Assembly (NCBI RefSeq): GCF_030316885.1
Contig: NZ_JASZYQ010000001.1
Span: 372,001 to 436,000 of the forward strand
Reading direction: 5' to 3'
Length of the DNA: 64,000 nucleotides
From: Variovorax jilinensis
GTDB lineage: Bacteria > Pseudomonadota > Gammaproteobacteria > Burkholderiales > Burkholderiaceae_C
Shown here: positions 16,820-27,600 of the stretch, piece by piece
Position numbering within the stretch: position 1 is the stretch's first letter
How the letters are laid out: the number at the start of each line of letters is the position of its first letter
Notes under the pieces: generated by a model
What the model was told of the DNA's origin: nothing
Database searches by the model: none
What the model saw: only the letters and a program-made list of their open reading frames with translations
Made by a program: the position numbers and the translations under genes

Positions 16820-18324
16820 TGACCGAGACCCTGCACAGCCCCGTCGAAGCCGCGCGCTGGCTGCGCGCGCGCGTGCGCGGCGCGCTGCATGCCGACAGCC
16901 GCGCGGTGGGTGCGGGCGACGGTTTCATCGCCTGGCCCGGTGCCGCCACCGACGGCCGCCGCTTCGTGGCCGGCGCGCTGGCGCAGGGCGCGACGGCCTG
17001 CCTGGTCGAGCGCGAGGGCAGCGCCGCCTATCGCTTCGAGGGCGATGCGGTCGCCACCTATGCCGGCCTCAAGGCCGCCACCGGCCCGATCGCGGCCGCC
17101 TACTACGAGATGCCCTCCGAGGCGCTCGAGGTGCTGGCCGTGACCGGCACCAACGGCAAGACCTCGACCGCCTGGTGGCTGGCGCAGGCACTGTCATCGG
17201 GCGCCTCGGAGGTGCTGCGCGCGCCCTGCGCGGTGATCGGCACGCTGGGAGTCGGCGTGCCGCCCGAGCTCAGCTACACCGGCCTCACGACGCCCGATCC
17301 GGTGCTGCTGCAGCGCGAGCTGCGCGGCTTCGCGGATCGCGGCTTCGGCGCCTGCGCGATCGAGGCCTCGTCGATCGGCATTGCCGAGCGCCGGCTCGAC
17401 GGCACCCGCATCGCGGTGGCGGTCTTCACCAATTTCACCCAGGACCACCTCGACTACCACGGCAGCATGGAGGCCTACTGGCAGGCCAAGGCCGAGCTGT
17501 TCCGCTGGCCCGGCCTGCGTGCCGCGGTGGTCAATGTCGACGACCTGCAGGGCGCGGCGCTGGTCGCCGACCTTGCCGCGGCCGGCGTCGGCGCGCTCGA
17601 CGTCTGGACCGTGTCGGCGGCGGGCGCGCCGGCCCGGCTCGGCGCGACCGCCATCGGCTACGACGACCAGGGCCTTCATTTCAAGGTGGTCGAGCAGGGC
17701 CAGGCGCCTCGCCTGCTGCGCACCGCGCTGATCGGCCAGTACAACGTCGCCAACCTGCTGGGCGTGATCGGCACGCTGCGCGCGCTCGGCCTCACGCTCG
17801 AGGCTGCGGTGCGCGCCTGCGGGGCGCTCGACAGCGTGCCCGGCCGCATGGAGCGCCTGAGCCTGGCCGGCCAGCCGCTCGCAGTGGTCGACTATGCCCA
17901 CACGCCAGATGCGCTCGAGAAGGCGCTGGCCGGCCTGCGCCCGCTCGCACAGCAGCGTGGCGGTGCACTGTGGTGCCTGTTCGGCTGCGGCGGCGATCGC
18001 GACAGCGCCAAGCGTCCGATGATGGGTGCGGTGGCCGAGGCGCAGGCCGACCGCGTGGTCGTGACCAGCGACAACCCGCGCAGCGAGAAGCCCGCGGCCA
18101 TCATCAGCCAGATCCTGCTCGGTCTTTCGCGGCCCGAGTCGGCCCAGGTCGAGCCCGACCGGGCCCGTGCGATCGCCGAGACGCTGGCCCAGGCCTGCGC
18201 GGAGGACGTCGTGCTGCTGGCCGGCCGCGGCCACGAGGCCTGGCAGGAGATCGCGGGCGAACGCATCGCCTTCTCGGACCGCGCGCACGCCATCGATGCC
18301 CTGACGCGAAGGAGCGCGCCATGA
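16819..18324 (+). CDS. murE: UDP-MurNAc-L-Ala-D-Glu:meso-diaminopimelate ligase
   Basis: 501 residues. Adds the third stem residue to UDP-MurNAc-dipeptide in the cytoplasm. P-loop GTNGKT at residues 110-115; the DNPRSE motif near residue 420 is the signature of meso-DAP (not lysine) specificity. TNFTQDHLDYHG carries the carbamylated-lysine region neighbours. Start overlaps the ftsI stop by 1 bp; the stop overlaps murF by ATGA. Confidence 0.97.
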   Translation: MTETLHSPVEAARWLRARVRGALHADSRAVGAGDGFIAWPGAATDGRRFVAGALAQGATACLVEREGSAAYRFEGDAVATYAGLKAATGPIAAAYYEMPSEALEVLAVTGTNGKTSTAWWLAQALSSGASEVLRAPCAVIGTLGVGVPPELSYTGLTTPDPVLLQRELRGFADRGFGACAIEASSIGIAERRLDGTRIAVAVFTNFTQDHLDYHGSMEAYWQAKAELFRWPGLRAAVVNVDDLQGAALVADLAAAGVGALDVWTVSAAGAPARLGATAIGYDDQGLHFKVVEQGQAPRLLRTALIGQYNVANLLGVIGTLRALGLTLEAAVRACGALDSVPGRMERLSLAGQPLAVVDYAHTPDALEKALAGLRPLAQQRGGALWCLFGCGGDRDSAKRPMMGAVAEAQADRVVVTSDNPRSEKPAAIISQILLGLSRPESAQVEPDRARAIAETLAQACAEDVVLLAGRGHEAWQEIAGERIAFSDRAHAIDALTRRSAP

Positions 18325-19781
18325 GCGACGCCACGACGCCGATGATGACCCTGGCCCAGGCGCAGGCCTGGATTCCGGGCGCGACGCTGGTCGGCGATCC
18401 GGCCACGCCGATCCTGCGCGTGCACACCGACACCCGCACCCTCGCGGCGGGCGACCTCTTCGTGGCGCTCAAGGGCGAGCGCTTCGATGCCAACGATTTC
18501 CTGGCCGATGCGCGCGCGCGCGGCGCGGTGGCGGCGATCGCCCAGCGCGGGCTGGCCGAGGCGGGCCTTGCCGGCCTCCTGGTGCCCGACAGCCTGGCCG
18601 CCCTCGGCGCCCTCGGCGCGGGCTGGCGTTCGCAGTTCGAGCTGCCGCTGATCGCGGTCACGGGCAGCAACGGCAAGACCACCGTGACGCAGATGATCGC
18701 CTCGATCCTGCGTGCCGCCTGCGGCCGTGGCGCGCTCGCCACCGCCGGCAACTTCAACAACGAGATCGGCGTGCCGCTGACCCTGCTGCGCCTGCGCGAG
18801 CACCATCAGCGTTCGGTGGTCGAGCTCGGCATGAACCACCCGGGCGAGATCGCGCGGCTGGCCGCGATCGCGCGGCCGACGATCGCGCTGGTCAACAACG
18901 CGCAGCGCGAGCACCAGGAATTCATGGCCACGGTCGAGGCCGTGGCACGCGAGAACGCAGCCGTGTTCGAGTCCTTGCCGCCGCAGGGCACGGCCGTGTT
19001 CCCGCACGGTGACGAGTTCACGCCGCTCTGGAACGAGATCGCGCGCCGTGGCGCCCCGCGCCGCTGCCTGAGCTTTGGCGAGCATGCGGGCGCCGACATC
19101 CTTCTTCTGGGCGCCGAATGGGCCGACGGCGCCTGGCAGGTCGCGGCGCGCACGCCGCTCGGCGACCTGCATTTCCCGCTCGGCATCGCCGGCCGGCACA
19201 ACGTGGTCAATGCCCTCGCGGCGATCGCCTGCGCGCTGGCCAGCGGAGTCTCGCTCGAGCGCATCGCCGAGGGCCTGGGGCTCTTCGAGCCGGTCAAGGG
19301 CCGGTCGAAGGCCAACGTGCTGGAGCTCGCGGGGCGCTCGATCACGCTGGTCGACGACACCTACAACGCCAACCCCGATTCGATGCTGGCTGCGATCGAC
19401 GTGCTGGCCGCGCTGCCGGCGCCGCGCCTGCTCGTGATCGGCGACATGGGCGAGGTCGGCGACCGCGGTCCCGAGTTCCATGCCGAAGTCGGTGCATGGG
19501 CGCGCGAGCGCGGCATCGACAGCGTGTTCGCGCTCGGCCGCGAGTCGGCCCATGCCATCGCTGCCTATTCGGCCGGCGGCGGCGGCGACGGCCGCCATTT
19601 CGACGACATCGATTCGCTCGATGCGGCCGTGCGTGCGCAGTTGGCGCAGGCGGCGAGCCTGCTCGTGAAGGGTTCGCGCTTCATGCAGATGGAGCGCGTG
19701 GTGCAGGCTGTCGCAGCCTGGGCCGAAGCGCAGCCGCGAACCCATGAACAACAAGACAAGGAGGCCGGTCATGCCGCATGA
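18321..19781 (+). CDS. murF: UDP-MurNAc-tripeptide:D-Ala-D-Ala ligase
   Basis: 486 residues. Attaches D-Ala-D-Ala to complete the UDP-MurNAc-pentapeptide. P-loop GSNGKTT near residue 115, NFNNEIGVPLTLL near 145, NAQREHQEFM, and the C-terminal VDDTYNANPDSM motif of the family. The last 25 residues are hydrophilic and poorly conserved-looking. Overlaps murE by 4 bp. Confidence 0.97.
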   Translation: MSDATTPMMTLAQAQAWIPGATLVGDPATPILRVHTDTRTLAAGDLFVALKGERFDANDFLADARARGAVAAIAQRGLAEAGLAGLLVPDSLAALGALGAGWRSQFELPLIAVTGSNGKTTVTQMIASILRAACGRGALATAGNFNNEIGVPLTLLRLREHHQRSVVELGMNHPGEIARLAAIARPTIALVNNAQREHQEFMATVEAVARENAAVFESLPPQGTAVFPHGDEFTPLWNEIARRGAPRRCLSFGEHAGADILLLGAEWADGAWQVAARTPLGDLHFPLGIAGRHNVVNALAAIACALASGVSLERIAEGLGLFEPVKGRSKANVLELAGRSITLVDDTYNANPDSMLAAIDVLAALPAPRLLVIGDMGEVGDRGPEFHAEVGAWARERGIDSVFALGRESAHAIAAYSAGGGGDGRHFDDIDSLDAAVRAQLAQAASLLVKGSRFMQMERVVQAVAAWAEAQPRTHEQQDKEAGHAA

Positions 19782-19835
19782 GATGCGCATCGACGGCCGT
19801 TGGACGATGACTCTTTTTTCGAGGAGGCCTCGCGC

Positions 19836-21014
19836 ATGCTGCTGAGCCTCGCCACCTGGCTGCAGACGCTGTCGCCCGAATTCGGCTTCCTGCGGGTGTT
19901 CCAGTACCTGACCTTCCGCGCCCTGATGTCGGCGCTGACCGCGCTGCTGCTCGGCCTGGCCGCCGGCCCCTACGTGATCCGGCGCCTGACCGCGCTCAAG
20001 ATCGGCCAGCAGGTTCGCAGCTACGGCATGGAAACCCACCTGGCCAAGAGCGGCACGCCGACCATGGGCGGCGTGCTGGTGCTGTTCTCGATCGCGTTCT
20101 CGACCCTGCTGTGGTTCGACCTGTCCAACCGCTTCGTCTGGATCGTGCTGTGGGTGACGCTCGGCTTCGGCGCCATCGGCTGGGTCGACGACTGGCGCAA
20201 GGTGGTGCGCAAGGACCCCGAGGGCATGCGCTCGCGCGAGAAGTACCTCTGGCAGTCGGTGGTGGGGCTGGTGGCGGCCTTCTACCTGCTCTTCAGCATC
20301 TCGGAAAGCTCCAACTGGCGCGTGCTCGAACTGTTCTATGCCTGGGTGCGCTCGGGCTTCGACATCGACTTCCCGCCCAAGATCAACCTGCTGGTGCCCT
20401 TCTTCAAGGAAGTGAGCTACCCCCTCGGCGGCATCGGCTTCGTGATCCTGACCTACCTCGTGATCGTCGGCGCCAGCAATGCCGTGAACCTCACGGACGG
20501 CCTCGACGGCCTGGCGATCATGCCGGTCGTGATGGTCGGTTCGGCGCTCGGCGTGTTCGCCTACGTCACCGGCAGCGCGGTCTATTCGCGCTACCTGTTC
20601 TTCCCGCACATCCCGGGCTCCGGCGAGCTCCTGGTGTTCTGCTCGGCGATGGCCGGTGCGGGCCTGGCCTTCCTGTGGTTCAACACCCATCCGGCGCAGG
20701 TCTTCATGGGCGACGTCGGCGCGCTCGCGCTCGGCGGCGCGCTGGGCACCATCGCGGTGATCGTGCGCCAGGAGATCGTGTTCTTCGTCATGGGCGGCAT
20801 CTTCGTGGTCGAGGCGATCTCGGTCATGGCGCAGGTCAGTTACTTCAAATACACCAAGAAGCGTTTCGGCGAGGGCCGGCGCGTGCTCAAGATGGCGCCG
20901 CTGCACCATCATTTCGAGAAGAGCGGCTGGCGCGAGACGCAGGTGGTGGTCCGCTTCTGGATCATCACCATGCTGCTGTGCCTGGTGGGTCTGTCGACCC
21001 TGAAGCTGCGCTGA
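19836..21014 (+). CDS. mraY: Phospho-MurNAc-pentapeptide transferase
   Basis: 392 residues, about ten membrane helices. Transfers phospho-MurNAc-pentapeptide to undecaprenyl phosphate, giving lipid I. Catalytic acidic motifs WVDDWRK and [10 protein letters not shown] and the cytoplasmic HHHFEKSGW histidine motif are present. ATG 19836 was preferred over an upstream GTG-type extension because GAGGAGG lies 8 nt before it; this leaves a 54-bp gap after murF. Confidence 0.97.
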   Translation: MLLSLATWLQTLSPEFGFLRVFQYLTFRALMSALTALLLGLAAGPYVIRRLTALKIGQQVRSYGMETHLAKSGTPTMGGVLVLFSIAFSTLLWFDLSNRFVWIVLWVTLGFGAIGWVDDWRKVVRKDPEGMRSREKYLWQSVVGLVAAFYLLFSISESSNWRVLELFYAWVRSGFDIDFPPKINLLVPFFKEVSYPLGGIGFVILTYLVIVGASNAVNLTDGLDGLAIMPVVMVGSALGVFAYVTGSAVYSRYLFFPHIPGSGELLVFCSAMAGAGLAFLWFNTHPAQVFMGDVGALALGGALGTIAVIVRQEIVFFVMGGIFVVEAISVMAQVSYFKYTKKRFGEGRRVLKMAPLHHHFEKSGWRETQVVVRFWIITMLLCLVGLSTLKLR

Positions 21015-21017
21015 CAT

Positions 21018-22775
21018 ATGCGGCACCTGCAAGACCTCCACGTCCTCGTCCTGGGCCTCGGTGCGTCCGGGCTCGCGATGGCGCGCTGGTGCGCGCGCCA
21101 CGGCGCCGTGGTGACCGTGGCCGACACGCGCGAGGCGCCGCCGCAACTCGCTGCGCTGCGCGCTGAGCTGCCCGGGGTGCATTTCGTGGGCGGACCGTTC
21201 ACGGCGGCGCTGATCGAAGGCACGCCGGTGCGCGCGGTGTATCGCTCGCCGGGCCTCGCGCCGGCCTCGATGGCGGCGGTGCTCGGTGCGGCCCGCGCGA
21301 CCGGGCTGCCGGTCGGCGGCGAACTGGACCTGTTCGCGCAGGCGCTCGCAGACCTGCGCACGGCGCACGCGGTCGAGGCTGACGAGGCTGACGATGCGGT
21401 CGTGGCAGCAGAAGCCGTCGAAGCGGCACCGCAAGCGACCGGGGCGGCGGTAGTCGACGAGGTGACGCAAGCGACGCAAGCGACAGATGCGACTGAAGTC
21501 ACCGAGGCCTTGCCCGAGGCCGCGGCAACCGCCACTGCAGAGGACGAGGACGACGATTCCTTCACGCCGCGTCCCGAACCGATCATTGCGCCGCCGGTGC
21601 CGCAGGGCTACCGGCCCGCGGTGCTGGCGATCACGGGCACCAACGGCAAGACCACCGTCACCGCGCTGACCGGCCAGCTGGTCGAGCGTGCGGGCAAGAG
21701 CGTGGCGGTGGCCGGCAACATCGGCCCGACGCTGCTCGACACGCTCGCGGCGCGCATCGATGCCGACGACCTGCCGCAGGTCTGGGTGCTCGAGCTGTCG
21801 AGCTTCCAGCTCGATGGCGTGCAGGGCTTCGAACCGACCGCTGCCACCGTGCTGAACCTGTCTCAGGACCACCTCGACTGGCACGGCGACATGGCGGCCT
21901 ATGCCGCGGCCAAGGCACGCGTCTTCGGACAGGGCGGCACGATGCTGCTGAACCGCGAGGACGAGGCCGTGATGGCGATGCGCCCGGCGCCCGTCAAGCT
22001 CGCGCGCGGCCAGGTGGCGCGCAGCGTCGTCACCTTCGGAGTGGGCATGCCGCTGCGCCCGGGCGACTACGGCATCGAGCAGCTCAACGGCATGGGCTGG
22101 CTGGTGCGCGCGCTCGAAGCCGACGAGACCCAGAAGCGCAAGCGCGGCGCGGTGGTCGAGGAGGAGATCTTCATCCAGCGCCTGATGCCGGCCAACGCGC
22201 TGCGCATCCGCGGCCGCCACAACGCACTCAACGCGCTGGCCGCACTCGCGTTGGCCACCGCGGCCGGCTGCCAGCTGGCGCCGATGCTCTACGGCCTGCG
22301 CGAATACCGCGGCGAGCCGCATCGTGTCGAGCCGGTCGGGATCGTCGACGAAGTCGAGTACTTCGACGACAGCAAGGGCACCAACGTGGGCGCCACGGTG
22401 GCGGCGCTGGGCGGGCTCGGCGAAGAGCGCCGGCTGGTCGTGATCCTCGGTGGCGAAGGTAAGGGCCAGGACTTCGCGCCGCTGGCCGAGCCGGTACGCC
22501 GGCACGCGCGCGCCGTCGTGCTGATCGGCCGCGACGCGCCGCTGATCGAGTCCGCGCTGGCCGCGACCGGTGTGCCACTGCTGGCCGCCGCCACGCTGCC
22601 CGAAGCGGTCGCGCTGGCTGCCACGCGCGCGCAGGGCGGCGACGCGGTGCTGCTGTCGCCGGCCTGCGCGAGCTTCGACATGTTCAAGGACTACGCGCAT
22701 CGGGCCCAGGTCTTTCGCGAGGCCGTCGAGGCGCTCGCCGATGGACCGTCGGACCGCGCGGAGGCGCTCGAGTGA
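21018..22775 (+). CDS. murD: UDP-MurNAc-L-alanine:D-glutamate ligase with acidic inter-domain insertion
   Basis: 585 residues, about 145 longer than E. coli MurD (438). Adds D-Glu to UDP-MurNAc-L-Ala. The N-terminal domain ([20 protein letters not shown]) ends near [11 protein letters not shown] at residue 110; the ATP P-loop GTNGKTT starts at residue 207. Between them lies an Ala/Glu/Asp/Thr-rich low-complexity insert of about residues 113-197, much of it from short DNA repeats. A smaller charged insert ([14 protein letters not shown]) lies near residue 372. Catalytic motifs LSSFQLDG and YFDDSKGTN are intact, so the enzyme should be active. Overlaps ftsW by 4 bp. Confidence 0.95.
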   Translation: MRHLQDLHVLVLGLGASGLAMARWCARHGAVVTVADTREAPPQLAALRAELPGVHFVGGPFTAALIEGTPVRAVYRSPGLAPASMAAVLGAARATGLPVGGELDLFAQALADLRTAHAVEADEADDAVVAAEAVEAAPQATGAAVVDEVTQATQATDATEVTEALPEAAATATAEDEDDDSFTPRPEPIIAPPVPQGYRPAVLAITGTNGKTTVTALTGQLVERAGKSVAVAGNIGPTLLDTLAARIDADDLPQVWVLELSSFQLDGVQGFEPTAATVLNLSQDHLDWHGDMAAYAAAKARVFGQGGTMLLNREDEAVMAMRPAPVKLARGQVARSVVTFGVGMPLRPGDYGIEQLNGMGWLVRALEADETQKRKRGAVVEEEIFIQRLMPANALRIRGRHNALNALAALALATAAGCQLAPMLYGLREYRGEPHRVEPVGIVDEVEYFDDSKGTNVGATVAALGGLGEERRLVVILGGEGKGQDFAPLAEPVRRHARAVVLIGRDAPLIESALAATGVPLLAAATLPEAVALAATRAQGGDAVLLSPACASFDMFKDYAHRAQVFREAVEALADGPSDRAEALE

Positions 22776-24073
22776 ACTCCACCGCCACCACCCCCACGCC
22801 CGCGGCCGAGAAGGCCGGTCGCTTCGGCGGCTGGTTCCGCCGCGCCAGCAGCAGCATCGATGCGCTGCCCATGCACCTGCCTGTGCGGCTCGGCAACGCC
22901 GGCATGACCCAGACCAAGGCGGCTCCGGTTCGGGTGCTGGGCTTCGACCAGGCGCTGGTCTGGGTCACGGTGGCACTGCTGGCCTGGGGCCTCGTGATGG
23001 TCTATTCGGCCTCGATCGCGCTGTCGGACAGCCCGCGCTTCGCCCGCGCCGGCTACACCCCGACCTACTTCCTCACGCGCCACGGGGCCTCGCTGGCGAT
23101 CGCGATGGTCGCGGGCCTGCTGGCCTTCCAGGTGCCGATGAAGACCTGGGAGCGCGGTGCGCCGTGGCTGTTCGTGGTGTCGCTGCTGCTGCTGGTCGCG
23201 GTGCTGATCCCGCACATCGGCATCAACGTCAACGGCGCGCGCCGCTGGCTGCCGCTCGGCTTCATGCGCTTCCAGCCCTCGGAGCTGGCCAAGCTCGCGA
23301 TGGTGCTCTACGCCGCCAGCTACATGGTGCGCAAGATGGAGATCAAGGAGCGCTTCTTCCGGGCCGTGCTGCCGATGGGCGTGGCGGTGGTGGTGGTCGG
23401 CATGCTGGTGATGGCCGAGCCCGACATGGGGGCCTTCATGGTGATCGCGGTGATCGCGATGGGCATCCTGTTCCTGGGCGGCGTCAACGCGCGCATGTTC
23501 TTCGTCATCGCGGCACTGGTGGTGGTGGCCTTCGGCACCATCGTGGCCACCAGCCCCTGGCGGCGCGAGCGGATCTTCGCCTACCTCGACCCGTGGAGCG
23601 AGGAGCACGCGCTCGGCAAGGGCTACCAGCTGTCGCACTCGCTGATCGCAATCGGTCGCGGCGAGGTCTTCGGCGTCGGCCTCGGCGGCAGCGTCGAGAA
23701 GCTGCACTGGCTGCCCGAGGCCCACACCGACTTCCTGCTGGCCGTCATCGGCGAAGAGTTCGGCCTCGTCGGCGTGCTGCTCGCGATCGGCCTGTTCCTG
23801 TGGCTCACGCGCCGCATCATGCACATCGGCCGCCAGGCCATCGCGCTCGACCGCGTGTTCTCGGGCCTGGTGGCGCAGGGCGTCGGCATCTGGATAGGCT
23901 TCCAGACTTTCATCAACATGGGCGTGAACCTCGGCGCGCTGCCGACCAAGGGCCTGACCCTGCCGCTCATGAGCTTCGGCGGCTCGGCCATTCTCATGAA
24001 CGTCGTGGCGCTGGCCGTGGTGCTGCGCATCGACTACGAGAACCGCGTCCTGATGCGCGGGGGGCGCGTATGA
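22772..24073 (+). CDS. ftsW: Septal peptidoglycan glycosyltransferase FtsW
   Basis: 433 residues, SEDS family, about ten membrane helices. Polymerises lipid II at the septum with FtsI. About 60 residues of cytoplasmic N-terminus precede the first helix ([20 protein letters not shown]). The conserved [25 protein letters not shown] and [17 protein letters not shown] segments are present, the Asp in AEPDMG region being important in SEDS proteins. GTG start overlaps the murD stop. Confidence 0.96.
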   Translation: MNSTATTPTPAAEKAGRFGGWFRRASSSIDALPMHLPVRLGNAGMTQTKAAPVRVLGFDQALVWVTVALLAWGLVMVYSASIALSDSPRFARAGYTPTYFLTRHGASLAIAMVAGLLAFQVPMKTWERGAPWLFVVSLLLLVAVLIPHIGINVNGARRWLPLGFMRFQPSELAKLAMVLYAASYMVRKMEIKERFFRAVLPMGVAVVVVGMLVMAEPDMGAFMVIAVIAMGILFLGGVNARMFFVIAALVVVAFGTIVATSPWRRERIFAYLDPWSEEHALGKGYQLSHSLIAIGRGEVFGVGLGGSVEKLHWLPEAHTDFLLAVIGEEFGLVGVLLAIGLFLWLTRRIMHIGRQAIALDRVFSGLVAQGVGIWIGFQTFINMGVNLGALPTKGLTLPLMSFGGSAILMNVVALAVVLRIDYENRVLMRGGRV

Positions 24074-24114
24074 GCCGCACGGCCGCTCCGAAGGCGATTG
24101 GAGGCTCCCCATGA
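24070..24114 (+). other. 14-codon mini-ORF bridging ftsW and murG
   Basis: ATG at 24070 overlaps the ftsW stop as ATGA, and its own TGA at 24112 overlaps the murG ATG at 24111 in the same way. The encoded 14-mer starts MSRTAAPK. It may only carry murG's GGAGG ribosome site (24100-24104), or it may couple translation of the two genes. Confidence 0.35.
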
Positions 24115-25175
24115 GCGGCCGCACCGCACTCGTGATGGCGGGCGGCACGGGCGGCCACATCTTCCCGGGCCTGGCCGTGGCCGAAGCGCTGCGCGACCGC
24201 GGCTGGCGGGTCCACTGGCTCGGCGCGCCCGGCAGCATGGAAGAGAAGCTGGTGCCGCCGCGCGGCTTCGCCTTCGAACCGGTGCAGTTCGGCGGCGTGC
24301 GCGGCAAGGGCCCGATCACGCTCGCGCTGCTGCCGATGCGGCTCCTGCGCGCCTTCCTGCAGAGCATCGCGGTGGTCCGGCGCGTCAAGCCCGACGTGGT
24401 GGTCGGCCTTGGCGGCTACATCACCTTCCCGGGCGGCATGATGAGCGTGCTGCTCGGCAAGCCGCTGGTGCTGCACGAGCAGAACTCGGTCGCGGGCCTG
24501 GCCAACAAGGTGCTCGCGAGCGTCGCCGACCGCGTCTTCACGGCCTTTCCGAACGTGCTCAAGAACGCCCAGTGGGTCGGCAATCCGCTGCGCGCGGCTT
24601 TCGTGTCGAAGGCCGATCCGGAGCAGCGGTTCGCCGGCCGCACCGGCCCGCTGCAGCTGCTCGTGGTCGGTGGCAGCCTCGGTGCCCGCGCGCTCAATGC
24701 CGTGGTGCCGAAGGCGCTCGCGCTGATCGCGCCGGCCGAGCGCCCGCGGGTGACGCACCAGGCCGGCGCCAGGCAGATCGACGAACTGCGCGCCAACTAC
24801 GCGGCCGCGGGCGTCGAGGGCGACCTGACTCCCTTCATCGACGACACCGCCGAGGCCTATGCCGACGCCGACCTGATCGTCGCCCGTGCCGGTGCCAGCA
24901 CCGTCACCGAAATCGCGGCCGTCGGCGCAGCAGCGCTGTTCGTGCCTTTCCCTTCCGCCGTGGACGACCACCAGACCACCAATGCCCGCTTCCTCGTCGA
25001 TGCGGGCGGCGGCTGGCTCGTCCAGCAAACCGAACTGACACCCGAATTGCTTGCCGACCTGCTCACGAAAACCGCGCGCCCCGCGCTCGTCGAACGCGCC
25101 CTGAAGGCCAAGACCATGCAGAAGACGGACGCGGTCGACCACGTCGTGCGCGCCTGCGAGGAGCTTGCCAAATGA
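24111..25175 (+). CDS. murG: Lipid II synthase MurG
   Basis: 354 residues, peripheral inner-membrane GT28 glycosyltransferase that adds GlcNAc to lipid [12 protein letters not shown] near residue 10, GGYITFPGG near residue 100, [23 protein letters not shown] near residue 185 and the donor-site [15 protein letters not shown] near 262 are all intact. GGAGG lies 6 nt before ATG 24111. Overlaps murC by 4 bp. Confidence 0.97.
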   Translation: MSGRTALVMAGGTGGHIFPGLAVAEALRDRGWRVHWLGAPGSMEEKLVPPRGFAFEPVQFGGVRGKGPITLALLPMRLLRAFLQSIAVVRRVKPDVVVGLGGYITFPGGMMSVLLGKPLVLHEQNSVAGLANKVLASVADRVFTAFPNVLKNAQWVGNPLRAAFVSKADPEQRFAGRTGPLQLLVVGGSLGARALNAVVPKALALIAPAERPRVTHQAGARQIDELRANYAAAGVEGDLTPFIDDTAEAYADADLIVARAGASTVTEIAAVGAAALFVPFPSAVDDHQTTNARFLVDAGGGWLVQQTELTPELLADLLTKTARPALVERALKAKTMQKTDAVDHVVRACEELAK

Positions 25176-26623
25176 AGCACGCCATCCACCACATCCATTT
25201 CGTCGGCGTCGGCGGCTCCGGCATGAGCGGCATCGCCGAGGTGCTGCTCAACCTGGGCTACCGGATCTCGGGCTCGGACCTGTCCGACAGCGCGACACTC
25301 AGGCGGCTGGCCGGCCTCGGCATCTCGACCTTCGTCGGCCACGATGCGGCCCACATCGCGGGCGCCGATGCGGTCGTCACCTCGACCGCGGTGAATGCCG
25401 ACAATCCCGAAGTGATGGCGGCGCGCGAAAAGCGCATCCCGATCGTGCCGCGCGCGCTGATGCTGGCCGAGCTGATGCGGCTCAAGCAGGGCATCGCCAT
25501 CGCGGGCACGCACGGCAAGACCACCACCACCAGCCTGGTCGCGAGCGTGCTGGCCGCCGCCGGCCTCGACCCCACCTTCGTGATCGGCGGCCGGCTCAAC
25601 AGCGCCGGCGCCAATGCGCAGCTCGGCAGCGGCGACTACATCGTGGTGGAAGCCGACGAATCCGACGCTTCGTTCCTGAACCTGCTGCCGGTGATGGCAG
25701 TGGTCACGAACATCGACGCCGACCACATGGAGACCTACGGGCACGACTTCGCGAAGCTCAAGAAGGCCTTCGTCGACTTCCTGCACCGCATGCCCTTCTA
25801 CGGCGTCGCGATCCTCTGCACCGACGATCCGGCGGTGCGCGAGATCCAGACCGAGGTGTCCTGCCCGGTCACGAGCTACGGCTTCGGCGAGGAAGCCCAG
25901 GTGCGCGCGGTCAATGTGCGCGCGGTCGGTTCGCAGATGCATTTCACGGCGCAGCGCCGCAACGGCGTCACGCTGCCGGACCTCGACATCGTGCTGAATC
26001 TCCCCGGCGAGCACAACGTGCTCAATGCCCTGTCGGTGATCGCGGTGGCGGTCGAGCTCGGCGTGCCGGACGAGGCGGTGCAGCGCGGGCTGGCCGACTT
26101 CAAGGGCGTGGGCCGGCGCTTCCAGGGCTATGGCGAGGTGCCGCTGGCTGCGCCGCGCTCGGGCAGCTTCACGCTGATCGACGACTACGGCCATCACCCG
26201 GTCGAGATGGCGGCCACCATCGCGGCGGCGCGCGGCGCCTTCCCGGGGCGACGGCTCGTGCTGGCCTTCCAGCCGCACCGCTTCACGCGCACCCGCGACT
26301 GCTTCGAGGATTTCGTCAAGGTCATGGGCCAGGCCGACGCGGTGCTGCTCGGCGAGGTCTATTCGGCCGGCGAGGCGCCGATCGTGGCGGCCGACGGCCG
26401 TTCGCTGGCGCGCGCACTGCGGGTCGCGGGCCGCATCGAGCCGGTGTTCGTCGATCAGATCGCGGCCATGCCGCAGGCCATCATCGACAACGCGCGAGAA
26501 GGCGACGTCGTGATCTGCATGGGCGCCGGCTCGATGGGCAGTGTGCCGGGCCGGGTGGTCGAGATCGGTGCCTCGGCGCCGCAGAAATCGGTGCGCGTGA
26601 CGCGCGCGGGGAGGGCACTGTGA
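25172..26623 (+). CDS. murC: UDP-MurNAc:L-alanine ligase
   Basis: 483 residues. First amino-acid addition to UDP-MurNAc. [17 protein letters not shown] at the N-terminus, P-loop GTHGKTTTT near residue 112, [23 protein letters not shown] and C-terminal DDYGHHPVE plus FQPHRFTRT segments. ATG 25172 overlaps the murG stop and its own stop overlaps ddlB. Confidence 0.97.
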   Translation: MKHAIHHIHFVGVGGSGMSGIAEVLLNLGYRISGSDLSDSATLRRLAGLGISTFVGHDAAHIAGADAVVTSTAVNADNPEVMAAREKRIPIVPRALMLAELMRLKQGIAIAGTHGKTTTTSLVASVLAAAGLDPTFVIGGRLNSAGANAQLGSGDYIVVEADESDASFLNLLPVMAVVTNIDADHMETYGHDFAKLKKAFVDFLHRMPFYGVAILCTDDPAVREIQTEVSCPVTSYGFGEEAQVRAVNVRAVGSQMHFTAQRRNGVTLPDLDIVLNLPGEHNVLNALSVIAVAVELGVPDEAVQRGLADFKGVGRRFQGYGEVPLAAPRSGSFTLIDDYGHHPVEMAATIAAARGAFPGRRLVLAFQPHRFTRTRDCFEDFVKVMGQADAVLLGEVYSAGEAPIVAADGRSLARALRVAGRIEPVFVDQIAAMPQAIIDNAREGDVVICMGAGSMGSVPGRVVEIGASAPQKSVRVTRAGRAL

Positions 26624-27600
26624 GCGTGGACGTGAAGGCCTTCGGCAAGGTGGCGGTGCTGTTCGGCGGCAGCTCTGCCGAGCGCGAGATCTCGTTGATG
26701 TCGGGTGCCGGCGTGCTGGAGGCGCTGCGCTCGCGCGGCGTCGACGCCCATGCCTTCGACCCGGCCGAGCGCGAGCTGACCGACCTCAGGCGCGAGGGCT
26801 TCGCGCGCTGCTTCGTGGTGCTGCACGGCCGCCATGGCGAGGACGGCACGGTACAGGGCGCGCTCGAGCTGCTCGGCATTCCCTACACGGGCTCGGGCGT
26901 GATGGCCTCGAGCGTGGCGATGGACAAGGTCATGACCAAGCGCATCTGGCAGGCCGACGGCCTGCCGACGCCGCGCTACGTGCGCCTGGCCTTCGACCAG
27001 CAGAGCCGCGAGCAGGTCCGCGCCGTGCCCGACGTGCTCGGCCTGCCGCTGATCGTGAAGCCGCCGCGCGAAGGCTCGTCGATCGGCGTCACCAAGGTCG
27101 CCGGCTATTCGCAGATGCAGGACGCGGTGGCGCTCGCGGTGCGCTACGACGCCGACGTGCTGTGCGAGGAATTCATCGAAGGCGAGGAAGTGACCTGTGC
27201 CGTGCTCGGCAGCGGACTCGACGCCATCGCCCTGCCGGTGGTGCGGATCGCGGCGCCCGAAGGTGCCTACGACTACCAGAACAAGTACTTCACCGACGAC
27301 GTCAAGTACCACTGCCCGAGCGGCCTGCCCGAGGCCGAGGAGCACGAGATCCGCCGCATCGCGCTGGCCGCCTACCACCAGCTCGGCTGCCGCGGCTGGG
27401 GCCGCGCCGACCTCATGATCCGCGCCAGTGACCGCAAGCCCTTCCTGCTCGAGATGAACACGTCGCCGGGCATGACCAGCCATTCGCTGGTGCCGATGTC
27501 GGCGCGCGCAGCGGGCATTGCGTACGAGGATCTCTGCCTGCGCGTGCTGGCCGATGCGACGCTGGATTCGGGTGCGCCGGATCGAGGCGAGGACATCTGA
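26620..27600 (+). CDS. ddlB: D-alanine:D-alanine ligase B
   Basis: 326 residues, ATP-grasp enzyme making D-Ala-D-Ala for Mur[18 protein letters not shown] near residue 12, [13 protein letters not shown] near 66, [11 protein letters not shown] near 147 and the metal-binding [16 protein letters not shown] at the C-terminal side are present. GTG 26620 overlaps the murC stop (GTGA). The stop overlaps ftsQ by 1 bp. Confidence 0.96.
   Translation: MSVDVKAFGKVAVLFGGSSAEREISLMSGAGVLEALRSRGVDAHAFDPAERELTDLRREGFARCFVVLHGRHGEDGTVQGALELLGIPYTGSGVMASSVAMDKVMTKRIWQADGLPTPRYVRLAFDQQSREQVRAVPDVLGLPLIVKPPREGSSIGVTKVAGYSQMQDAVALAVRYDADVLCEEFIEGEEVTCAVLGSGLDAIALPVVRIAAPEGAYDYQNKYFTDDVKYHCPSGLPEAEEHEIRRIALAAYHQLGCRGWGRADLMIRASDRKPFLLEMNTSPGMTSHSLVPMSARAAGIAYEDLCLRVLADATLDSGAPDRGEDI

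Noticed and set aside
17892..22700. 1602-codon open frame on the minus strand
   Set aside because: Antisense to murE, murF, mraY and murD; open only because third codon positions are nearly all G/C. Composition is Arg/His/Ala-rich with no motif, and the plus-strand genes are certain.
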